A DNA stretch of 57,791 nucleotides from Bacillota bacterium (GCA_023511455.1 JAIMBJ010000020.1:1-57791), one strand, 5' to 3'; shown: positions 32,585 through 43,674, numbered from the stretch's first letter. The notes: generated by a model not told the origin, from the sequence alone. Numbers and translations are program-made.

Positions 32585-33044
32585 CCTCTTCGCCTTTCTG
32601 CAAGTCTAGCAAGATATAGCGTACCACATCCTCTACGGCTTTTGCGACCTCTTCGGACAAGCCTTCGCCCTCGCCAAAATCGCTGCCCTCGATGCCATAG
32701 ATGACCAGTTTCTGGGGGAGCCGGTTCAGCGCATGTGCCAGGGCAAGGATTTCGTTCAAGCCCATCGCGTGTGTTGAAGAGAAGCGCATGTTTGCGGGAA
32801 GGGTTTGCGTTGAGGCGTCAAAGCGCATCACCTCGCCAGCTGCCCGCCCCGAGCGCATGGCGTCAACCACGATGACCCGGCCAAAGCCCTGCCAGATGTC
32901 CAGTACCATCGTCAGGTCGCCGGGGCACTCTATAACCTCCACATCTCGGGGTGCAAGCAGGCGGATGCGGCGAACAACAGCTATCCCCGCGCCGTCATCC
33001 CGACGATACGGGTTGCCAATACCGATGACGATGGCTTTGTGCAT
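32577..33044 (-). CDS. NiFe hydrogenase maturation protease
   Basis: 155 residues of the HyaD/HycI/HybD family: IGIGNPYRRDDGAGIAVVRR with the nickel-sensing Asp in RDDG, VVDAMRSG with the second acidic residue, and the C-terminal IEGSDFGEG. It removes the C-terminal peptide of the large subunit after nickel is inserted. The large subunit encoded at 38993 still has a nine-residue tail beyond its last metal-site His, a fitting substrate. First gene of the hyp operon. Confidence 0.9.
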   Translation of the reverse strand: MHKAIVIGIGNPYRRDDGAGIAVVRRIRLLAPRDVEVIECPGDLTMVLDIWQGFGRVIVVDAMRSGRAAGEVMRFDASTQTLPANMRFSSTHAMGLNEILALAHALNRLPQKLVIYGIEGSDFGEGEGLSEEVAKAVEDVVRYILLDLQKGEEDA

Positions 33045-33157
33045 GGTGAGTGTCTCCCGCGTTGAGTGGCAGATGCGGTGGAACGTCTCTCCATTTGTTC
33101 ACCACGCCAGCGCCTGAGACCTCTATCTGTCCAGCGTGTCGGTGGCTGGAGCAGGGG

Positions 33158-33186
33158 TTGGATGGGAGGAGCGCAAAGGATAGAAT
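33158..33186 (+). promoter_or_regulatory. Candidate promoter of the HlyD/ABC exporter operon
   Basis: TTGGAT (33158-33163) and TAGAAT (33181-33186) are 17 bases apart, 37 bases before the TTG start at 33223. Confidence 0.5.
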
Positions 33187-33222
33187 AGGGTTCGTCTCAT
33201 TCTTCGCTGGAGGAACAAAGCG

Positions 33223-34656
33223 TTGAAAGGGCACCGAAGAGCGAAGGTTGTAATCGGGGTCGTGTTGCTGGCGCTGGCAGCGGGGATGGCATGGCGCTGG
33301 TGGGGGATGGGGTCTTCCCATCTGCGAAACGTGGTGTTTGCCAGCGGCACCATTGAGGCTACAGAGGTGGATGTCAGCGCAAAGGTATCCGGTAGAATCC
33401 TCAAACTGCTGCTCGATGAGGGAGATGCAGTGCTCGCGGGGCAGGTTATCGCCCTGATAGACGCCAGGGAGATTCGGGCGCAGGTTGCGCAGGCGCGGGG
33501 AGCTTATGAGGCAGCGCAGGCGCGACTGAGGGAGCTGTTGAGCGGAGCACGCGAAGAAGAGATACGCCAGGCACAGGCGAACCTCGCACAGGCGCAAGCG
33601 GCTGCAGAGGGCGCACGCCGGACTCTGGAAACTGTTCAGGAGATGTTTGCGAAGGCAACGGAGTTGAGAGCCCAGCTGGTGGGTGCCCAGACCGCTTACG
33701 AGTCCGCCGAAAAAGCCTATCGACAGGCAAGGGCGAAGCTGGAGCTGGTCGAAGCAGGGACGCGCCACGAGCAGATAGAACAGGCACGCGCCGCGGTGGA
33801 ACAGGCTAAAGCACAGGCAATGAACGCCCGGCAAGATGCCGAACGTGCAGAGAACCTGTATGCCGCCGGTGCCATCTCCAGGCAGCAGCTGGATGCCGCT
33901 ATCGCCCGGCGCGACAGTGCGCAGGCGACGGTCGCTGCTGCAGAGGCAAGACTGGCGGAGCTGCTTGCCGGAGCGCGAACGGAAGAGCGTGAAGAGGCTC
34001 GCGCGGCGGAGGCGCAGGCGAAGGCACAGCTGGAAGGTGCGAGGCGCAACCTGCAGGTGGTCAGGGAGCTGTACGCCGACCGCCTGCCAGCGAAGCAGCA
34101 GCTGGAGCTAGCCCGTACACAGTATCGCACTGCGCTGGAGCAGGTTGCTGCAGCAAGGGCGCGTTTAGACCTGCTGCTTGCCGGTGCACGGGAGGAAACC
34201 ATTCAGGCGGCGCGAGCACAGGTGGAGCAGGCTCGCGGTGCACTGGAAGCTGCGAAGGCAATGACCGATTACTTGACCATTAAGGCGCCCTTATCCGGCA
34301 GGGTGATACTGAAGGTTGCCGAGCAGGGTGAACTGGTCACGCCGGGGATGCCCATTGTGCGCATTGCCAATCTGGATACTGTATGGCTGAAGGTGTATGT
34401 GCCCGAGCCGAATATGCGTGTCAAACTGGGCGACCGGGCGGAGGTAGCGGTAGATGCCTATCCCGGCAGGCGTTTCGTGGGCAGGGTCACCGAGATCGCG
34501 GACAAACCCGAGTTCACCCCCAGGAATGTGCAGACGAAAGAGGAGCGGGTGAAGCTGGTTTTCGGGGTGAAAATCACGCTGGAAAACCCGCGGGGGGAGC
34601 TCAAACCCGGGATGCCAGCAGACGCCACCATTTTCCTGTCCGGGGCTTCGCCATGA
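33223..34656 (+). CDS. HlyD-family membrane fusion protein with a repeated coiled coil
   Basis: 477 residues from TTG 33223 (GGAGG nine bases upstream). One N-terminal helix (residues 8-23) anchors the protein. A biotinyl-lipoyl half-motif (SGTIEATEVDVSAKVSGRIL, 41-60) precedes a very long Ala/Arg/Glu-rich coiled coil. The matching half (KAPLSGRVILKVAEQGELV) follows near residue 355, then a beta-barrel domain. The coiled coil holds four copies of a LLAGAREE-type motif at about 105, 176, 248 and 318, a 70-72 residue period. It is the periplasmic adaptor of the following ABC-2 exporter, YhbG/YbhGFSR-like. Confidence 0.88.
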   Translation: MKGHRRAKVVIGVVLLALAAGMAWRWWGMGSSHLRNVVFASGTIEATEVDVSAKVSGRILKLLLDEGDAVLAGQVIALIDAREIRAQVAQARGAYEAAQARLRELLSGAREEEIRQAQANLAQAQAAAEGARRTLETVQEMFAKATELRAQLVGAQTAYESAEKAYRQARAKLELVEAGTRHEQIEQARAAVEQAKAQAMNARQDAERAENLYAAGAISRQQLDAAIARRDSAQATVAAAEARLAELLAGARTEEREEARAAEAQAKAQLEGARRNLQVVRELYADRLPAKQQLELARTQYRTALEQVAAARARLDLLLAGAREETIQAARAQVEQARGALEAAKAMTDYLTIKAPLSGRVILKVAEQGELVTPGMPIVRIANLDTVWLKVYVPEPNMRVKLGDRAEVAVDAYPGRRFVGRVTEIADKPEFTPRNVQTKEERVKLVFGVKITLENPRGELKPGMPADATIFLSGASP

Positions 34657-35591
34657 GCGAGTGGGCGATAGAAGCACGGGGTCTTCGCAAGACCTTCGGG
34701 CATATCGTGGCGGTAGACTCGTTGCATTTACAGGTGCGCCCGGGAGAAGTATTCGGCATCGTCGGTCCCGATGGCGCGGGCAAAACCACCACTTTCCGCA
34801 TGCTGGTGGGCGCCATCGAACCCGATGCCGGGGAAGCCTTTGTTGCCGGGTTTAATGTATGCACACATCCCGAGGAAGTCAAGCGGCGCATTGGCTATAT
34901 GTCGCAGCGATTCAGCCTCTACGGTGACCTGACGGTGCAGGAGAACCTGGACTTCTTCGCCGATGTCTATCAGGTGCCCAGGGAAGAGCGTCTTGCCCGG
35001 CAGAAGGAGCTGCTGGAGTTCAGCCGACTGGCTCCGTTCACAAAACGTCTGGCTCAAAACCTGTCGGGTGGGATGAAGCAGAAGCTTGCGCTGGCGTGCA
35101 CGCTGATACATACGCCAGAAATCCTCTTTCTCGACGAGCCGACAACGGGGGTAGACCCCGTGTCGCGCCGCGATTTCTGGAGGATACTCTACACGCTGGT
35201 GGGCAGGGGCATGACGCTGGTGGTGAGCACGCCCTATATGGACGAAGCCGAACGGTGCAGCCGCATCGCTTTCATGTACAACGGTCGTATCATCGAGTGC
35301 GACACCCCCGATAACCTGCGCAGTCGGATGAGTGGTAATCTCTGGGAGATGATCTGCCATCCGCAGCGGCGGGCAAGGGAAATCCTTGCGCAACTGCCCG
35401 AGGTGAAGAGTGTACAGGTGTATGGAGAGCGTCTGCATGTCTGGCTGGAAGGTATCCGTACCGGGTTCCAGCCCCTGCAGGAGATTCTGACGCAATCCGG
35501 CATTCAGGTGGAGCATATTCGGCAGGTTGTAGCCGGGCTGGAGGATGTCTTTGTGTCCATTATCGAGAAGCAGCGGCAGGAAACGCGATGA
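34653..35591 (+). CDS. ABC transporter ATP-binding protein 1
   Basis: 312 residues from ATG 34653, overlapping the adaptor stop as ATGA. Walker A is GPDGAGKTTT, the signature is LSGGMKQKLALA and Walker B is ILFLDEPTTGVDP. It has a C-terminal extension typical of the NatA/YbhF exporter ATPases. It powers the ABC-2 permeases downstream. Walker A has Asp in place of the usual Asn/Ser (GPDG). Confidence 0.93.
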   Translation: MSEWAIEARGLRKTFGHIVAVDSLHLQVRPGEVFGIVGPDGAGKTTTFRMLVGAIEPDAGEAFVAGFNVCTHPEEVKRRIGYMSQRFSLYGDLTVQENLDFFADVYQVPREERLARQKELLEFSRLAPFTKRLAQNLSGGMKQKLALACTLIHTPEILFLDEPTTGVDPVSRRDFWRILYTLVGRGMTLVVSTPYMDEAERCSRIAFMYNGRIIECDTPDNLRSRMSGNLWEMICHPQRRAREILAQLPEVKSVQVYGERLHVWLEGIRTGFQPLQEILTQSGIQVEHIRQVVAGLEDVFVSIIEKQRQETR

Positions 35592-36541
35592 GCGAGTGGG
35601 CTGTTGAGGTTCACGGGCTGACCAAACGCTTCGGAAGTTTTACGGCGGTGGATGGTATCACCTTCGCGGTGAAGCGCGGCGAGGTTTTCGGGTTTCTGGG
35701 TCCCAATGGCGCGGGGAAGTCCACCACCATCCGGATGCTGTGCGGTATTATCTCGCCGACCTCCGGCACAGGAACCGTTGCCGGGCTGGATATCCGCACA
35801 CAGTCCGAACAGATTAAAGCGCGCATCGGTTACATGTCCCAGAAGTTCTCGCTGTATGAAGACCTGACCGTTTCGGAAAATATCGATTTTTACGCAGGGG
35901 TCTACGGGGTGTCTGCCGAGCGGCTGGCGAAACGGAAACGGTGGGTGCTGCAGATGGCTGGTCTGGAAGGGCGTGAACAGAGCCTGACCGGTGAACTGCC
36001 AATGGGCTGGAAGCAAAGGCTGGCTCTGGGATGCGCCATTGTGCATGAGCCGGAGATACTTTTTCTGGACGAACCCACATCAGGAGTAGACCCCATCTCC
36101 CGACGGCAGTTCTGGGACCTGATTGACGTGCTGGCAGGAGAGGGCGTTACCGTGTTTGTCACCACGCACTATATGGATGAGGCGGAACATTGCAACAGGC
36201 TCTGCCTTATCTATCGGGGCAGGATCGTGGCGATGGGCACGCCCGCCGAGCTGAAGACGCACTACTCGTCGGGAAAGCTGATGGAGGTTGAGGTAGAACC
36301 GCAGATGGCTGCACTGGAGAGCCTGCTGAACGACCCGGCGGTATACGATGCAGCGGTTTTCGGCAGGCGACTGCACGTGGTTCTGCCAGCGGATGTGGAT
36401 GCCGCAGGGCATGTCAGACAGCAGCTGGAGAAGGAAGGCTTCCGCATTATCTATCTGGATGCGGTAGTGCCCTCTCTGGAAGATGTGTTCGTTTCGCTGG
36501 TGGAGCAAACCGATAGAGGACTGGGAGAGGACGGCGTGTAG
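35588..36541 (+). CDS. ABC transporter ATP-binding protein 2
   Basis: 317 residues overlapping the previous gene by four bases. Walker A is GPNGAGKSTT and Walker B is ILFLDEPTSGVDP. The signature region reads LTGELPMGWKQRLALG, where the usual LSGG is replaced, so one ATP site may be degenerate. Together with protein 1 it equals the two halves of the fused YbhF ATPase. Confidence 0.92.
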   Translation: MSEWAVEVHGLTKRFGSFTAVDGITFAVKRGEVFGFLGPNGAGKSTTIRMLCGIISPTSGTGTVAGLDIRTQSEQIKARIGYMSQKFSLYEDLTVSENIDFYAGVYGVSAERLAKRKRWVLQMAGLEGREQSLTGELPMGWKQRLALGCAIVHEPEILFLDEPTSGVDPISRRQFWDLIDVLAGEGVTVFVTTHYMDEAEHCNRLCLIYRGRIVAMGTPAELKTHYSSGKLMEVEVEPQMAALESLLNDPAVYDAAVFGRRLHVVLPADVDAAGHVRQQLEKEGFRIIYLDAVVPSLEDVFVSLVEQTDRGLGEDGV

Positions 36542-36543
36542 AC

Positions 36544-37677
36544 ATGTGGACGCGAATTCGCGCAGTGATGCGCAAAGAGTTCATTCATGTCCTCCGTGAC
36601 ATACGCACGCTGGCGGTGGTTATCGTGCTACCGGTGCTCATGCTGATTCTTTACGGTTACGCGATCAATCTGGATGTGCGTCATCTGCGCACGGCGATTC
36701 TGGACGAAGACAGAACTTCCGCTTCACGCGAGTTCATTCGCTCTCTTCAGCACAACGAGTACTTCGACATCGTGCTGTATCTGGACAGGCCGGAGCAGGC
36801 AGATATGGTGCTTGCACGTGGCGGAGCGAGGCTGGTTTTCGTGATTCCACGAGGGTTCGGACGTGATGTGGCTTCGGGCAAGCCGCCGCAGGTGCAGGCG
36901 CTGATTGACGGCTCCGATTCCACCACCGCCACGATTGCCCAGAGCTACGTATCGGGATTCCTCCAGACAATCTCCGTCGGTTACGCACGGCGACAGGCTG
37001 CTCGTGCCGGGTTGCCTGTGGAGCGACTGGCAATGCCCTTCGATTTACAGCCGCGCGTGTGGTACAACCCCGAAATGAAGAGCACCTATTTCATCGTGCC
37101 GGGGTTGATTGCCGTCATCTTGATGCAGATTTCCGCACTGCTGACATCGCTGACCATTGTGCGCGAGCGCGAGCGGGGGACGATTGAGCGGCTGGTAGTT
37201 TCGCCCATCATGCCCCACGAACTGATGATAGGCAAAATCGTACCGTATGTTATCATTGCTTTCGCGGACGTGTTGCTGGTGCTGGCAGCAGGGCGGCTGC
37301 TGTTCGGTGTGCCATTAAGGGGTAGCGTCGTGTTGTTGCTGGTGCACTCGGCAGTTTTTCTGTTCGCATCGATGGGTATCGGCTTGCTGATTTCGGTGAT
37401 AGCGCGCACGCAGCTGGTAGCGTTTATCGCTGCGATGCTGGGCACAATGTTGCCATCGGTGCTGCTTTCCGGTTTCATGTTCCCTATCAGTGCAATGCCG
37501 CAGGTTCTGCAATATCTCACCTATCTGATACCGGCTCGCTATTTCATCGTGATTCTGCGCGGCATTTTCCTCAAGGGAGTGGGACCCGAGGTGCTATGGA
37601 AGCCCGCCCTGTCGCTGATTGCCTTTGGGCTGATTGCTATCGCTGTGAGCGTGCGCCGATTCCAGAAGAGGTTGTGA
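36544..37677 (+). CDS. ABC-2 type permease 1
   Basis: 377 residues. N-terminal helix after RKEFIHVLRDIRTL, a large extracytoplasmic domain (about residues 45-175) and five C-terminal helices with VRERERGTIERLVVSP, LLSGFMFPISAMP and YLIPARYFI, as in YbhS/YbhR and DrrB-type permeases. The substrate is probably a drug, lipid or other amphiphile. Confidence 0.92.
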   Translation: MWTRIRAVMRKEFIHVLRDIRTLAVVIVLPVLMLILYGYAINLDVRHLRTAILDEDRTSASREFIRSLQHNEYFDIVLYLDRPEQADMVLARGGARLVFVIPRGFGRDVASGKPPQVQALIDGSDSTTATIAQSYVSGFLQTISVGYARRQAARAGLPVERLAMPFDLQPRVWYNPEMKSTYFIVPGLIAVILMQISALLTSLTIVRERERGTIERLVVSPIMPHELMIGKIVPYVIIAFADVLLVLAAGRLLFGVPLRGSVVLLLVHSAVFLFASMGIGLLISVIARTQLVAFIAAMLGTMLPSVLLSGFMFPISAMPQVLQYLTYLIPARYFIVILRGIFLKGVGPEVLWKPALSLIAFGLIAIAVSVRRFQKRL

Positions 37678-37686
37678 GGTAAGGGT

Positions 37687-38820
37687 ATGTCCTGGCAGCG
37701 GATTCGGCATCTGATACGTAAGGAGTTCATCCAGCTGCGGCGCGACCCGAGGATGTTGCGGCTGGTCATAATTGCGCCCGTTGTCCAGCTTATCATTTTC
37801 GGCTACGCGGTCAACACCGATATCAAACATATCCCCACCGCTGTCATCGACGCCGATAGAAGCCGTGAGAGCAGGGAGCTGGTCGCTCGCTTTAGCAACA
37901 CCGGCTATTTCGAAGTGGTTGCCGTGCTGGATCGCCCTCAGGACCTTGTGGCTCTCATGGACAGCGGCAGGGTGCAGGCAGGCGTACACATCCCCCGGGG
38001 CTTTGCAAGGAGACTGGTGCGTGGCGAGAGCGCACCGCTGCAGGTTATTATGGACGGCACGGATTCTACAACTGCAGGCGTGGTACTGGGTTATGCGTCT
38101 GGCGTGCTGAAGAAGTACTCGGAAGAGGTGCTGAGCGAGAGATTGCAGAGGCTGAGCACGCAATGGATACGCCTGTCCATCATTGAAGAGCGTACGCGCG
38201 TGTGGTTCAATCCCGAGCTCAGAAGTGTGAACTATATGGTGCCGGGTGTGCTGTGTACCATCCTGCTGGTGGTCACCATGGTGTTGACCTCCATGGCGAT
38301 TGTGCGGGAGCGCGAAGTCGGCACGCTGGAGCAGATTATCGTCACCCCCGTTCGGTCAACGGAGTTGATGGCAGGTAAAACTATCCCTTTTGTGCTGATT
38401 GGGTTTGTGGATATCGTGCTGATTCTGCTGGTAGCCATGTTCTGGTTCCGCGTGCCTTTACGGGGAAGCCTGTTGCTGCTTTTTGCGCTGGCGCTCGTCT
38501 TCTTGCTCACCACACTGGGACTGGGGCTATTTATCTCCACAGTATCCCACACACAACAACAGGCGATGATGACTGCTTTCTTTATTATGCTGCCTTCCAT
38601 CTTGTTGTCGGGCTTTATGTTTCCCATCGAGAACATGCCGCGAGTTATCCAGTGGGTAACGTATCTTATCCCCCTGCGTTATTTCCTGAACATCGTTCGC
38701 GGCATCTTCCTCAAAGGGGTCGGGATAGAGGTTCTGTGGGGTGACGCATTGATGCTGCTGGTGCTGGGGCTGATACTGTTTGCCATGGCAAGTTTACGCT
38801 TTACAAAGAGGCTGGAGTAG
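37687..38820 (+). CDS. ABC-2 type permease 2
   Basis: 377 residues, a paralogue of the preceding gene of the same length with the same topology: RKEFIQLRRDPRML, then VREREVGTLEQIIVTP, LLSGFMFPIENMP and YLIPLRYFL. The two permeases form the heterodimeric channel of the exporter. Last gene of the operon. Confidence 0.92.
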   Translation: MSWQRIRHLIRKEFIQLRRDPRMLRLVIIAPVVQLIIFGYAVNTDIKHIPTAVIDADRSRESRELVARFSNTGYFEVVAVLDRPQDLVALMDSGRVQAGVHIPRGFARRLVRGESAPLQVIMDGTDSTTAGVVLGYASGVLKKYSEEVLSERLQRLSTQWIRLSIIEERTRVWFNPELRSVNYMVPGVLCTILLVVTMVLTSMAIVREREVGTLEQIIVTPVRSTELMAGKTIPFVLIGFVDIVLILLVAMFWFRVPLRGSLLLLFALALVFLLTTLGLGLFISTVSHTQQQAMMTAFFIMLPSILLSGFMFPIENMPRVIQWVTYLIPLRYFLNIVRGIFLKGVGIEVLWGDALMLLVLGLILFAMASLRFTKRLE

Positions 38821-38935
38821 GGTAGTGTACCGGGTTCCGTCGGTGCGCTTCGTGGTGACCATCATCTGGAATGTGAGCATCCTCGTCAGCGGAGTCCCAC
38901 CTGAGCTCACCGCACGCGGGAAGGGGAGACAGTTC

Positions 38936-38956
38936 GGCGGGAGCCTCGCCCCCGCC
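38936..38956. terminator. GC hairpin between converging operons
   Basis: GGCGGG-N9-CCCGCC lies in the 172-base gap between the permease gene and the hydrogenase large-subunit gene. It may stop transcription in both directions, but no T-run follows on either strand. Confidence 0.35.
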
Positions 38957-38992
38957 GGAAGTAACGAGATGCACGTTTAGTGTCCGCTGGTG

Positions 38993-40282
38993 CTATTCCC
39001 TGACCACCTGCATCTTGAGGAAATGCGTGGCGCAGGAGATACACGGGTCGTAATTGCGTATTGCCTGTTCGCATCGCCACTGCAGCTGCTCCAGAGGCAG
39101 GTCCGCGTTTGCCTTCACCAGACTCCAAAGGTCCGCCTCGATGCTTTTCTGGTTCTGGGCGGTAGGTGGTACGATTCTCGCATCCAGAATGGTGCCGTAT
39201 TCGTCGACGCGGTATCGATGGTAGAGGATGCCTCGTGGAGCCTCGGTGCAGCCGTGACCTGTCGCCGCGTAAGGACGCACCTCCACGGCGGGCTTATCGG
39301 GCATGGTGTAGTTGGCGATAATGCGCAACGCTTCATCGCAGGCGTAGAGGGTTTCAATAGCACGTACCACGATGCTTTGGAAGGGGTTTCGACACGGCGC
39401 GACGACCCCTACCTCCTTCGCCACATCCTGCGCCAACGGTGAGAGCCTGTCGAAGTTCAGATTGAACCGCGCCAGCGGCCCCACCATGTATGCACCGCGA
39501 CGGGCGATGCGTGCGTGCAGGGCGTTGGAGTAGGGCACGTGCTCTTCCACAATGTGCGCCTCAAACTCATCGATAGCGATATCCAGCCCTTTGTTCGAAA
39601 CCAGTCTCCCTTCGTTCAACGGATATTCCGCCGGGCGGCGCAGAGCGACAAATTCGTAGTCCTGCTCGAACTCGGGGGTGGGCAGGCTTGCCGTCCACTT
39701 CACCAGTTGGATGGAGGCGTCGCGCGCCCATTTCAGGCGTTCCTCTATCTCCTGCAAGTCACGTCGGCGGGGCACCTTGTAGAAGCCTCCCACCCTGACG
39801 TTAATCGGGTGAACCTCCCTGCCGCCGATAAGGGTCACCAGGTCGTTTCCCACCTTTTTCAGCTTCAGTGCGGTTTCCACTATCTGGGGATGGTCACGTG
39901 CCATCTGGATGGCGTCTTCGTAGCCCAGAAAATCGGGGGCGTGTAGCATCGCGACATGCAGGACATGGCTTTCAATCCACTCGCCGCAGTATATCAGTCG
40001 TCGCAGGTCGCGGATGGGGCCCTCGATCTTGATGCCGAAGGCATCTTCCATTGCGTGCGCCGCGCTCATCTGGTAGGCGATGGGGCATATCCCGCAGATG
40101 CGAGCGGTGATGTCAGGCGCTTCACGGTAGCTTCGCCCGCGAAGAAAGGCTTCGAAGAAGCGGGGAGGTTCGAATATCTTAAAGCGCACCTCCGCTGGCT
40201 GTCCGCCCTTGAAGCGGACATATAGGGCGCCTTCACCTTCTACCCGCGCCAGGTAGTCTACCTTAATCGTGTTACCTTTCAT
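38993..40282 (-). CDS. hydA: NiFe hydrogenase large (alpha) subunit, group-3b-like
   Basis: 429 residues from ATG 40282; an upstream GTG at 40339 has no ribosome binding site. It carries the NiFe active site: RICGICP (Cys63, Cys66) and DPCISCATH (Cys414, Cys417) near the C-terminus, followed by a nine-residue tail removed on maturation. Gene order and subunit types match the cytoplasmic bidirectional NADP-linked hydrogenases (sulfhydrogenase HydBGDA of Pyrococcus). It oxidises or evolves H2, and related enzymes also reduce sulfur. It overlaps the small-subunit gene by 11 bases and is the last gene of the operon. Confidence 0.94.
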   Translation of the reverse strand: MKGNTIKVDYLARVEGEGALYVRFKGGQPAEVRFKIFEPPRFFEAFLRGRSYREAPDITARICGICPIAYQMSAAHAMEDAFGIKIEGPIRDLRRLIYCGEWIESHVLHVAMLHAPDFLGYEDAIQMARDHPQIVETALKLKKVGNDLVTLIGGREVHPINVRVGGFYKVPRRRDLQEIEERLKWARDASIQLVKWTASLPTPEFEQDYEFVALRRPAEYPLNEGRLVSNKGLDIAIDEFEAHIVEEHVPYSNALHARIARRGAYMVGPLARFNLNFDRLSPLAQDVAKEVGVVAPCRNPFQSIVVRAIETLYACDEALRIIANYTMPDKPAVEVRPYAATGHGCTEAPRGILYHRYRVDEYGTILDARIVPPTAQNQKSIEADLWSLVKANADLPLEQLQWRCEQAIRNYDPCISCATHFLKMQVVRE

Positions 40283-41054
40283 GGCTTTCACTCTCTCTTC
40301 GGAAGGCTTCGGAATAGGCGTTGAATCCTCGGTAGGCACGGATCAGGTCTTCCTCTTTAACGCCCAGCTGCTTCCATCGCTTGCTGAGCGATTGCGTGTT
40401 CGGTGTCTCTTTCGGGCCGAAGCAGCCATAGCATCCACGGGAATACGATGGGCATATCGCGCCACATCCCGCGTGGGTGACGGGTCCCAGACAGGGCGTG
40501 CCTTTGGCTACCATGACGCACACAATGCCCCGCCGCTTGCACTCGGAGCAGACGCTATGGGGAGCGATGTTCGGCTTGCGCCCGTTGAGGTAAGCGTTGA
40601 TGACTTCCAGCAGCTGGTATTTGTTCACCGGGCAACCGCGCAGCTCGAAGTCCACGAACACATGGTCATGCACCGGCGTGGATCTGCTCAGCGTCTGGAT
40701 GTACTGCGGCGTCGCGTACACGAGAGAGATGAATTCACGCACATCTTTGAAGTTGCGCAGTGCCTGAATACCGCCGGCGGTCGCACACGCGCCGATGGTA
40801 ATCAGGAAGCGCGACACACGACGTACCTGATGGATGCGTTCCGCGTCGTGCGGCGTGGTGATGGAACCCTCCACGAGCGAGATGTCGTACGGCCCCTTGA
40901 CCGTCGCACGGCTGGCTTCCAGAAAGTACGCTATCTCTACTGTCCCCGCGACTTCCAGCAGTTCGTCTTCGCAGTCGAGCAGACTCAGTTGACATCCATC
41001 GCAGGAGGCGAACTTCCATACAGCCAGTTTGGGTTTGGTGGTGCGCGCCATCAC
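40272..41054 (-). CDS. hydD: NiFe hydrogenase small (delta) subunit
   Basis: 260 residues. The proximal Fe-S cluster motif [16 protein letters not shown] (Cys18, Cys21) starts the protein. Later cysteines in [49 protein letters not shown] and RGCYGCFG coordinate further clusters. There is no Tat signal, so the enzyme is cytoplasmic. It wires the large subunit to the FAD subunit. It abuts the gamma-subunit gene (sharing base 41054). Confidence 0.93.
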   Translation of the reverse strand: MMARTTKPKLAVWKFASCDGCQLSLLDCEDELLEVAGTVEIAYFLEASRATVKGPYDISLVEGSITTPHDAERIHQVRRVSRFLITIGACATAGGIQALRNFKDVREFISLVYATPQYIQTLSRSTPVHDHVFVDFELRGCPVNKYQLLEVINAYLNGRKPNIAPHSVCSECKRRGIVCVMVAKGTPCLGPVTHAGCGAICPSYSRGCYGCFGPKETPNTQSLSKRWKQLGVKEEDLIRAYRGFNAYSEAFRRESESHER

Positions 41055-41869
41055 TATATCTCCCGTCTCTCAAACAGATGTTGTACCCTGTCGTAGCGGA
41101 ACACGGGTCCGTCCTTGCAGACGAAGTAAGGACCGAACTGGCAGTGTCCGCAGATGCCTGTTCCGCACTTCATGTTGCGTTCCATCGAAATGTAGATTTG
41201 CGAGGGCGGAACGCCTCGTCGTTGCAGTTCCAGCACGGTGAACCGCATCATGATTTCCGGGCCGCATACCAGCGCGATCGAGTTGCGGGCGTCAAAGGGC
41301 GCGCGAGGTATCAGCGAAGTGACCACCCCCACGTTGCTTCGCCAGCCACCCATCGCGCGGTCGACGGTGATATGTACTTCCAAATCGAACTGTGAGCGCC
41401 ATCTTTGCAGTTCGCGCCTGTAGAGGATGTCGTTGGGTGTGCGTGTTCCATACAGCAGGACGATTTTCTCGTAACGGTCGCGGTTGGCGAGCATCTGATA
41501 CAGCGCGGAGCGCAGGGGCGCAAGCCCGATGCCACCAGCTACAATCACCACGTCTGCGCCCTCCGCCTGCTCAACGGGCCACGGAGTACCGAAGGGACCT
41601 CGCACCCCGATGACATCTCCCCGTCTGAGCTTCCCCATCGCCTTCGTCACAGTGCCCACCTCGCGCGTGGTGTGCATGAGGATGCGCGGGTTGGTCGGGT
41701 CGCTGCTGATAGAGATGGGTATCTCGCCAACGCCGAACACGTAGAGCATGTTGAACTGCCCCGCCTGAAAAGCGAAGCTATCCGACCCCTTTACCGGCTC
41801 GAGCTCAAGGGTAAAGGTATCGTGAGTCTCGTGTCTCACTTGCTGAACTCGAAAAGGACTCGGAACCAT
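41054..41869 (-). CDS. hydG: Hydrogenase gamma subunit, FAD/NAD(P)-binding
   Basis: 271 residues from ATG 41869; a GTG at 41875 with better spacing to GAGGGGG is also possible. Ferredoxin-reductase-like: FAD-binding barrel ([20 protein letters not shown]), [10 protein letters not shown], nucleotide-binding [20 protein letters not shown], and a C-terminal 2Fe-2S site ([20 protein letters not shown]). It exchanges electrons with NAD(P)H. Same family as HydG of sulfhydrogenase and SudA/NfnA-type subunits. Confidence 0.92.
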   Translation of the reverse strand: MVPSPFRVQQVRHETHDTFTLELEPVKGSDSFAFQAGQFNMLYVFGVGEIPISISSDPTNPRILMHTTREVGTVTKAMGKLRRGDVIGVRGPFGTPWPVEQAEGADVVIVAGGIGLAPLRSALYQMLANRDRYEKIVLLYGTRTPNDILYRRELQRWRSQFDLEVHITVDRAMGGWRSNVGVVTSLIPRAPFDARNSIALVCGPEIMMRFTVLELQRRGVPPSQIYISMERNMKCGTGICGHCQFGPYFVCKDGPVFRYDRVQHLFERREI

Positions 41870-41888
41870 CGTCACAGAAAAGCCCCCT

Positions 41889-42348
41889 CTACGTGGTGTG
41901 CCTCTCTTTGGTGCTGTAAACGTCCAGCAGCTGCAGGCGCGTTGCCTGAAGCCTCTGAGTAATAACCTCCGCAAAGCGTTTCAGCAGCTCATAGCCCAGG
42001 TCGTGGTCTTGCTCGCACTTGCGGCGCAGACACTCGCCGTCCATCGCGATAGCCCGGGTGGCCTCTATCGCTCGTGCGTCGAAGTGCCACCGATAAGGTG
42101 GAACCAGCCACGACCACCCTAAGATGTCTCCTGAGTTCAATGTTTGGATGGTAATCGTTCCCATGCCTGCGGCATGTATCTCGAGGGCTACTTTACCTTC
42201 GCGGATGAGGTAGAATGTATTTGCCTCTTCTCCCTCGCGGAAGATGATGTGCCCTTCCTGGAAAACCACATTCGATGCGCAGCCGGTGAGGACTTCCAGA
42301 TGTCGTTTGTCCAACCCAGCAAAGAAGGGATGTTCGGCAAGGATGGGT

Positions 42349-42362
<14 letters not shown>
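41889..42362 (-). CDS. Cyclic nucleotide-binding domain protein without HTH
   Basis: 157 residues, a single Crp-type cNMP-binding domain: [20 protein letters not shown], then [20 protein letters not shown] and a phosphate-binding-cassette region. There is no DNA-binding domain, so it is not a classical transcription factor. It overlaps the 3' end of the beta-subunit gene by 14 bases and precedes the gamma-subunit gene, so it is made with the hydrogenase. Allosteric control of the enzyme by a small ligand, or a structural role, is inferred. Confidence 0.85.
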
Positions 42363-43533
<1,171 letters not shown>

Positions 43534-43584
43534 GGAAGATTTCCTCCAGCAGAATAAAATCCTTGTCCGAAAGAATGGACTATC

Positions 43585-43604
43585 AGTGAGATAGTTTCCT
43601 CACT
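43585..43604 (-). promoter_or_regulatory. Inverted repeat in the hydrogenase operon leader
   Basis: AGTGAG-N8-CTCACT, a perfect 6-base palindrome about 12-31 bases after the predicted transcription start. It could be a repressor operator or an RNA hairpin. Confidence 0.4.
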
Positions 43605-43622
43605 CCAATTACTTCAACAAAT

Positions 43623-43651
43623 AGAATATCATATCCTTTATGGTTAAGCAA
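43623..43651 (-). promoter_or_regulatory. Promoter of the hydrogenase operon
   Basis: On the minus strand TTGCTT (43651-43646) and TATTCT (43628-43623) are 17 bases apart, with TGA before the -10 as an extended element. The start codon is about 90 bases downstream. Confidence 0.6.
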
Positions 43652-43674
43652 GCTGTGCAGAGTCCTTTTTCGGG

